NCBI GenBank assembly: GCA_025200525.1 | Contig: CM045770.1 | Span: forward strand, 89,242,084-89,306,083 | DNA from: Camellia lanceoleosa | Taxonomy: Eukaryota > Streptophyta > Magnoliopsida > Ericales > Theaceae | Reading direction: 5' to 3' | DNA: 64,000 nucleotides | Shown here: one piece after another, positions 59,022-64,000 of the stretch | Position numbering within the stretch: position 1 is the stretch's first letter | Layout of the letters: each line of letters opens with the position of its first letter | The notes under the pieces: generated by a model | What the model saw: only the letters and a program-made list of their open reading frames with translations | Database searches by the model: none | Told to the model about the DNA's origin: nothing | Position numbers and translations under genes: made by a program

Positions 59022-60860
59022 TTATCTTCTTATAAGCGCATGCATATGATCTCTGGATATCATTAGTGCCTCAACCATTTTGGGTGAAAGCTTGCTCCGG
59101 TAATCGTTCAACACCCGTCCACCTGCACTAAAAGCTGTTTTCGAAGCAACTGCAGAAATAGGAACGGTTAGTATATCACGGGTTATCTGTGAAACCACAG
59201 GCCACATAGTTTCTTTTTATTTTCACCATTCCAAAATGTCAAAATCATCGGAATCATTCATTGACGAGGTTTCTAAATAACGTTATGGTTTAGAACTACT
59301 TACACTTGTATGTTGAGATATTTTTCTAATTTTTATTACTGAAAGGATACTTAATCTCCCGCCTTCAGATGAGACTGCTAGTCTAGTGTGTGTAGGTGTA
59401 TTTACAGATGCAGCTGCTTTGTATTCTTCAAATAATTCATTGCATGTTTGCATAATAGGGGCAAATTGTATTTGATCAGTGAAAATACGCTCTAAAAATT
59501 TTTGTAAAACCAATTTCTTGACACTTAAGATCAATTATTATGGATAAACCTAATAGATGAGGTAAATGATCAAAATATTTATCAAATTTTTCTTTCATTG
59601 AAGTAATAATGGTTATATAATATTCATTACCTATATATTTTATGAAAGTTTTAATTATTTCTACTAGCATATGTAAAATAAATTGTAAAGTAGGAATATA
59701 TATATATATATAGGAAAATAATTTTGTTGAAGTATTGAAAACTTTTAAAAAAATCTTTATACAAGGCTACGTGGAGCTAATTAAGTTCAGTGGGAGTCAA
59801 TATTCCTCCTATTGATGTTGTTGTAAAAAATAAATCTATTGCTCTTCTTTGTTTACAAACTGTTTTTAATATATTATATGTTGAATTCCACCTACTATTT
59901 ACATCTAAAATTAATTTTCTAAATGACATATTTTCTCGCTGACAAATTTTTCTATGTTCTGAAATTCGATTACTAGAAGACATAATAGTAACAACTGCAT
60001 TTTTTATTACAAGTACAGAAGTTTCATATACATGCATAACTTCTTTAACAATCAAATTGAAAATATGAGTACAACAACAAACATGAAATAAATCACCATC
60101 AACAAATAATTGTGAAGTTGATTTTAAATGGGCTACAATTTGATTATAATATGATGCATTATCTAAACTAATTATAAATATTTTATTTTGTAAAGCCCAC
60201 TCATATAATACATTTCTTATTTCTACATCAAGCGAATGACTAGTGTATGGAAGTTCAACTAATTTCAATGAAAGAATTCTTTTATTTATTTTTCAATCAT
60301 TATCAATAAAATGTGCAGTGATACATTGATATTCAAAACCATTATTTAACGATCAGATGTTAAACAAACTATTCTATTCAAATTTTTAAAGATGTCAAAT
60401 AATTCACTTTTAACATCCTCAAATTTTTTTAAAATCTTGTTTCTAGTAGTATTTCTTGAAAAATTTTGATATTGCGGTGCAAAAATTTCGTGAATCATTT
60501 CTATAAAATCAGGACATGCACTAGTAGTAAAAAGGTTATTCTTTTTTAATAATATAATCAATTACAGAATTTTGTGCACGTATAGGCTCATATGAAAATG
60601 TTTGTAATTTACCAGCTAATGAATTCCCTAATTGCATTTGACTTTGAATATAAAATTGTTGACTTTGTAAATATTTGTTAATATGCCTTTTTAGATGACT
60701 AGTACTCCTACAGATGCAACACTAAATAAATGTGCATAATATTTATATTTTACTTTAAATGTAATTGTACCATCAGGATTATTTATAGATATTTTTTTAA
60801 AATGTTTTCAAACACTACTACTTCTGCTCCTAGATGATGATCCAACTGTTAGAAAATGGA
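59022..60860 (-). pseudogene. hAT transposase, degenerate
   Basis: Pieces in several frames read in the expected order on the minus strand. A BED-like region near 60690-60850 has SSV-stop-KHFKKI (Trp codon now TGA) and TSHLKRHINK. Then come residues typical of the catalytic core: LPYTSHSLDVEIRNVLYEWA, SLDNASYY (catalytic-Asp motif DNA.), HVCCCTHIFNLIVKE and LDVNSRWNSTYNIL (59777-60268). A KEKFDKYF segment follows (59476-59670). The C-terminal dimerisation domain is well kept: TVPISAVASKTAFSAGGRVL and YRSKLSPKMVEALMISRDHM (59022-59207). Frameshifts and stops separate all of them. It would cut and paste hAT DNA, and is dead here. The type is the ordinary BED-hATC family of plants. Confidence 0.85.
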
Positions 60861-61396
60861 TATTAGAAGGAGAATCAACATATTCATACTGTGTAGTATA
60901 TGTATCAACATCAACATAAATAATATGTAAATACAATCAGTAAAAAATAATAATTAATGTATGTGCATAAATAATTAATGAAAAAAATGAGTAGCTAATA
61001 AATTTAATTAAACTAATTAATGTTACCAGCTGGCGAATGCGATATAGAAATTTACTTCTTCTGATAAAAGTTTCTTATTACACAATTGCAATTGTTATTT
61101 AGGAATGACACTTCAAAATTAATTGAATTGAGAGAGATTGAGAGTTTAAGAGAGATTGAGAGAGTTTAAGAGAGAGAGAAAGAGAATTATTTGTTGTAGG
61201 ATTTATTTTGAAAAATAAAATATATTTATAGTAATTTTAATTATGACCGTTTGTATATTACCGTTTGAGACTTGAGCTGAGTGATTGATGAGGAGATAGA
61301 ACAAACCAAAGGCTAGGCTAGTAGGGCTAGACTCCCACACCACACTCCATTTCTCTCTCTCTCTCTCTCTCTCTCTCTTGAAAAGAATATTAATCA
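60861..61396 (-). other. hAT 5' region, no gene
   Basis: Repeated GAGAGATTGAGAGAG near 61128-61182 and a (CT)n run at 61352-61378. No coding. Confidence 0.5.
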
Positions 61397-61581
61397 CTAT
61401 GTTTGGTTCCATTTTTTTGAAATTTTTTTTAAAAAGTGATTTGAAAACTCTATTTTGAAAGAAAAAAAGTCACACATTTAATGGTATAATATGTACGTAC
61501 AAATTACTACATACCAAATTATATTTTTATACATATATAACATGTATATATATATATATCAAACTAAGAGGCTATGAGGAG

Positions 61582-62089
61582 CAGTGTTTTTAAAGGCGAA
61601 AGCGCAAGGTGAGGCGTTTTACCCTTGTTGAGGCGAGGCGTAAGCCTCGAGGCGTTGAGGCGTAAGCCTTTTGAATTTTAAATTTTTTCATTTTTATAAA
61701 ATACAAAATTAATTAAATATAACCTAAAAAGAGTAAAAAAAATAAGAATTACCAAATGAAATTCTTAACAACCATTCTAAGCATAAAACCAAAATTAATG
61801 AATAATTTCAAGTATTATAAGAGCTTTCTAAGTCATTCTCATTAATATTATAATAAAAAAAATAACTTAAGTGATGGTCAAAAATAACTTATAAAAATAA
61901 ACAAATAAAAAATAACTTAAGTGATACTATAATCAACAGTAGCACTATATAAAAATAAACAAATAAAAAAATAAAAACAAAAAAGATATTGGTTAGATGA
62001 GATGGTAAAAAGAAGAATACAATATTAACAATAATAATAAACTCTATCAAATAATAATAATAATAATAAATTAAAAAAAATAGAAGCTA

Positions 62090-62123
<34 letters not shown>

Positions 62124-62168
62124 TATTAGAGTGTATAATGTGGAGTAGTCAACAAAGAAGTCTGTTAA

Positions 62169-62205
<37 letters not shown>

Positions 62206-62956
62206 GTTAAAGTCTATTAAATAATAATAATAATAATAAATTAAAAAAAAGTAGCCGTTCAGTTATGATAATAATAATATACATTAGTGGACAACAGAAG
62301 CTAAAGTTGTAATATAATAATATTATATATTAGAGTAGTGGACTAGTCAACATAAACTAAAGTTATGATAATAATATTATATATTAGACAGTGGACTAGT
62401 CAACAAAGTTGCTTCTGCAGAAAATAGATATATACATCGAGTGGAGTGATACTGAGCAGACGAACCAACGAGAACAGAGAGACACAGAGTGAGACGATGG
62501 AGAAAATAAAACGAGAGAGAGACGATCTGAGAATCTGAGCGAGAGAGAGACTCGACTCAACTCGAGAGAAAGAGAGAGACTTGAACTGAAAACCCTAGTT
62601 CGTTGGAGAAGATTGAAGACTGAATCGAACTTGTTGGGACTTTGATTGAAGAATATCGACTTACAAGGTATTCATATCTTCTTCTTCAGCAATTTCAGTT
62701 TCAATCGAAGTCATTTATAGCGAGTTTCCATCAAATACTCTATCGATTCCCTTTTTTTGATTTTTGAAATTAAACTCCTCAAATTCTTGCGTCTTGCTAT
62801 CGAAAGCGTGAAAAGCGCATAAAGCGCGATAGATGCTTACGCTTCTGCGTTTGAGACGTACGCATAGCTGGTGTCTCGCCCAAAAAACAACGCATCTGTG
62901 CGTTTTCCGTACGCCTCGCCTCAAGTCGCGCCTCATCTACGCCTTTGAAAACCTTG
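61582..62956. mobile_element. non-autonomous hAT element, 1375 bp
   Basis: CAGTGTTTTTAAAGGCG at the left and, reverse-complemented, CAAGGTTTTCAAAGGCG at the right (14 of 17 identical), flanked by a perfect 8-bp duplication ATGAGGAG (61574-61581 and 62957-62964). Subterminal GAGGCG/CGCCTC repeats on both sides. The interior is AAT microsatellites and GA-rich leader-like DNA with no transposase. Confidence 0.9.
62015..62280. repeat. (AAT)n clusters
   Basis: Four separate AAT/ATA runs inside the small hAT, the longest at 62091-62122 and 62170-62204. Confidence 0.9.
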
Positions 62957-63252
62957 ATGAGGAGTACATAATAGGCTCTACTTTTGCCTATGCCTCTTCA
63001 CGTGATGTGTGAAGAACAAAATCCTCAAAATATGTATTTTGAAAAATGAACTCACTTTTTCGAATAACCAAACAAGTATCCAAAAATTTTCAAAAAACTG
63101 TGTTTAAAAAACCATAACCAAACACAGTTTAGTTTGATTTTGATTTAATAAATTATTATTATATTTTGTTTTATTTTTAAATTATTAATTTTATTTATTT
63201 AATTATATAAATTTTTATTTTTACAAGATTATTTTTTATTTTTATAAAATCA

Positions 63253-63283
<31 letters not shown>

Positions 63284-63720
63284 AACCGTTACAAGTTATT
63301 TTTTATTTTTATTTTTTGAAATTTGACCATTGGCAGAGAAAGGATTGGATGGGTGGGTAGGTTGCCTGCAGGGCCCAAAATTTTTTGGGCTGGGCCAAGC
63401 TCCAAATGGAAGGCCCAGGCCCAAGGTACTTGGTTGGGCTCAGGCTCGGGCCTAATTGGGCCTAAACGGGTCGGGCCTACCTCGAGCTTTGGGCGAGTTT
63501 CGGGTCGCCCACGGGTCTCGGGCCATTTTTACACCCCTATCCAAGAGTTGTAAAGCTTTCTCCCAAGTGAATACAAGGCATTCTTTCAAACTCTCTTGTG
63601 TTCTTCTAACTTCTATTTCCTATAAGTTTGTGAGTGAGGCTGACTTAGCATCATTAAGTAAGACTTGAGATTGTCTAAGTGCTGCATGAATAGCTTGGAA
63701 ATAACTAAGGCTGTGACATG

Positions 63721-63732
63721 TGGTATCAGAGC
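63721..63732 (+). promoter_or_regulatory. RE2 primer-binding site (tRNA-Met type)
   Basis: TGGTATCAGAGC, two bases after the LTR end, complementary to initiator tRNA-Met. Confidence 0.85.
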
Positions 63733-63762
63733 AGGTTTGAGACAAAGGAAGAGAAGGCAACA

Positions 63763-64000
63763 ATGTCATTCGGTATAGAGGAGACTGTGACTGAGCAAGC
63801 CCGTGTAAGGGAACCCACGAAGGGAAGGAAGGATAAGTCACGAGATGCTATGGCCGCCATGGAAACATGGCTTGCCAAGGTGGAACTTGCCATGGGTGAC
63901 TCGGGAGAGCGTCTTGATGTGTTGGAACAAAGCCTTGAACAGGAGGTGGAGGGTCTCAAGGGAGAGATCAAGGAACTCCGCGATGGCATGCTTTCCACCA
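63763..64000 (+). CDS. gag-like protein of RE2, N-terminal part, runs off the window
   Basis: ATG at 63763, 31 bp after the primer-binding site, opens a frame with no stop to the end of the window (79 complete codons). It starts MSFGIEETVTEQARVREPT and continues with a charged, heptad-like stretch (LAKVELAMGDSGERLDVLEQ, then EVEGLKGEIKELRDGML), which predicts a coiled coil. Position right after the PBS and the coiled-coil N-terminus are usual for gag capsid precursors of plant LTR retrotransposons. No capsid or zinc-knuckle motif is in view, so the lineage is open. This is the only reading frame in the window that could belong to an intact gene. Confidence 0.65.
   Translation, partial: MSFGIEETVTEQARVREPTKGRKDKSRDAMAAMETWLAKVELAMGDSGERLDVLEQSLEQEVEGLKGEIKELRDGMLST

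Larger units (their letters stand above)
61397..63131. mobile_element. foldback element hosting a small hAT
   Basis: Left TGTTTGGTTCCATTTTTTTG and the reverse complement of the right end (TGTGTTTGGTTATGGTTTTTT) match at their tips, and AAAAAGTGATTTGAAAACTC-type sequence on the left pairs with AAAAAGTGAGTTCATTTTTC on the right. Removing the nested hAT leaves about 360 bp. The TTTGGTT terminus links it to the elements at 21776, 28717 and 32758. TSD not resolved. Confidence 0.5.
50241..63539 (-). mobile_element. hAT DNA transposon carrying a Helitron and a nested MITE/hAT
   Basis: The left end TAGGGATGTAATAATGGACC and the reverse complement of the right end TAGGGGTGTAAAAATGGCCC match at 17 of 20 bases. 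The flanking 8-bp sites TCCAGAAG (50233-50240) and TCCAAGAG (63540-63547) agree at six of eight positions, a decayed 8-bp TSD of hAT type. Subterminal DNA is rich in GGCCC/GGGCC words on both sides (50255-50400 and 63370-63525), where hAT transposases usually bind. A decayed transposase lies on the minus strand (59022-60860). Removing the 8.0 kb Helitron and the 1.4 kb nested hAT leaves about 3.9 kb, a normal size. Confidence 0.85.
49906..64000 (+). mobile_element. LTR retrotransposon RE2, 5' part, LTR split by hAT
   Basis: The LTR starts TGTCATATCCTTAC at 49906, right after LINE-2 (target TGCAT at 49901-49905), and ends GGCTGTGACA at 63718, so the ends form the short inverted repeat TGTCA...TGACA. 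It is split at 50240/63548 by a 13.3 kb hAT and totals about 498 bp once the TSD is counted once. A tRNA-Met primer-binding site (63721-63732) and a gag-like ORF (63763 on) follow. The 3' part lies beyond the window. Whether it is Copia or Gypsy cannot be told from what is visible. Confidence 0.8.

Noticed and set aside
63721..63732. tRNA-like sequence TGGTATCAGAGC
   Set aside because: It is a retrotransposon primer-binding site adjoining an LTR end, not a tRNA gene; there is no cloverleaf.

Overview
This 64 kb window looks like repeat-dominated intergenic DNA from a flowering plant, most likely a eudicot. The evidence is the AT-rich background, plant L1-type LINEs with an RRM-containing ORF1, hAT and Helitron ends of plant type, LTR elements primed by initiator tRNA-Met, and intron-containing fragments of recognisable plant genes. 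I see no intact host protein gene, no rRNA or tRNA gene and no CRISPR. Nearly every supportable feature is a transposable element or part of one, many nested inside others and delimited here by target-site duplications (TSDs) read directly from the sequence.

Layout. (1) 1-8442: an unresolved CTCGAGCG-motif sequence is split by large LTR copy A (472-~4459). Solo LTR D1 (6086-8437, TSD ACACC) follows. (2) 8443-10944: microsatellites, a Harbinger-type MITE (9051-9406, TSD TAA) and AT-rich DNA. (3) 10945-21630: a dead L1-type LINE with an 18-bp TSD, whose ORF1 start codon region was hit by large LTR copy B (10972-15752, reverse). (4) 21631-34590: AT-rich DNA with foldback elements, LINE 3' ends in both orientations, a probable LTR fragment and diverged tandem repeats. 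(5) 34591-64000: a nest. A LINE RT pseudogene is interrupted by a non-coding LTR retrotransposon, RE1 (35564-49591, reverse, TSD GAAGC). RE1 itself contains large LTR copy C (37782-42066, TSD CCTCA) and solo LTR D2 (43006-45543). The same LINE is interrupted again by a second LTR retrotransposon, RE2 (from 49906). The 5' LTR of RE2 is split by a 13.3 kb hAT element (50241-63539). That hAT carries a decayed transposase and an 8.0 kb Helitron (50744-58742), and a foldback element inside it holds a smaller non-autonomous hAT (61582-62956). RE2 resumes at 63548 with the rest of its LTR, a primer-binding site and the start of a gag-like ORF that runs off the window.

The most interesting parts are: the Helitron, which carries exons with flanking introns of a GT31 beta-1,3-galactosyltransferase and what looks like exon 1 of NC2-alpha (DRAP1/NF-YC11 type), and has two near-identical 3' termini; the RE2 LTR, whose promoter carries a cluster of perfect heat-shock-element units just upstream of its TATA box; and arrays of a CTCGAGCG palindrome inside an otherwise unremarkable solo-LTR family. 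All assignments rest on reading motifs and repeats by eye; no database search was run.
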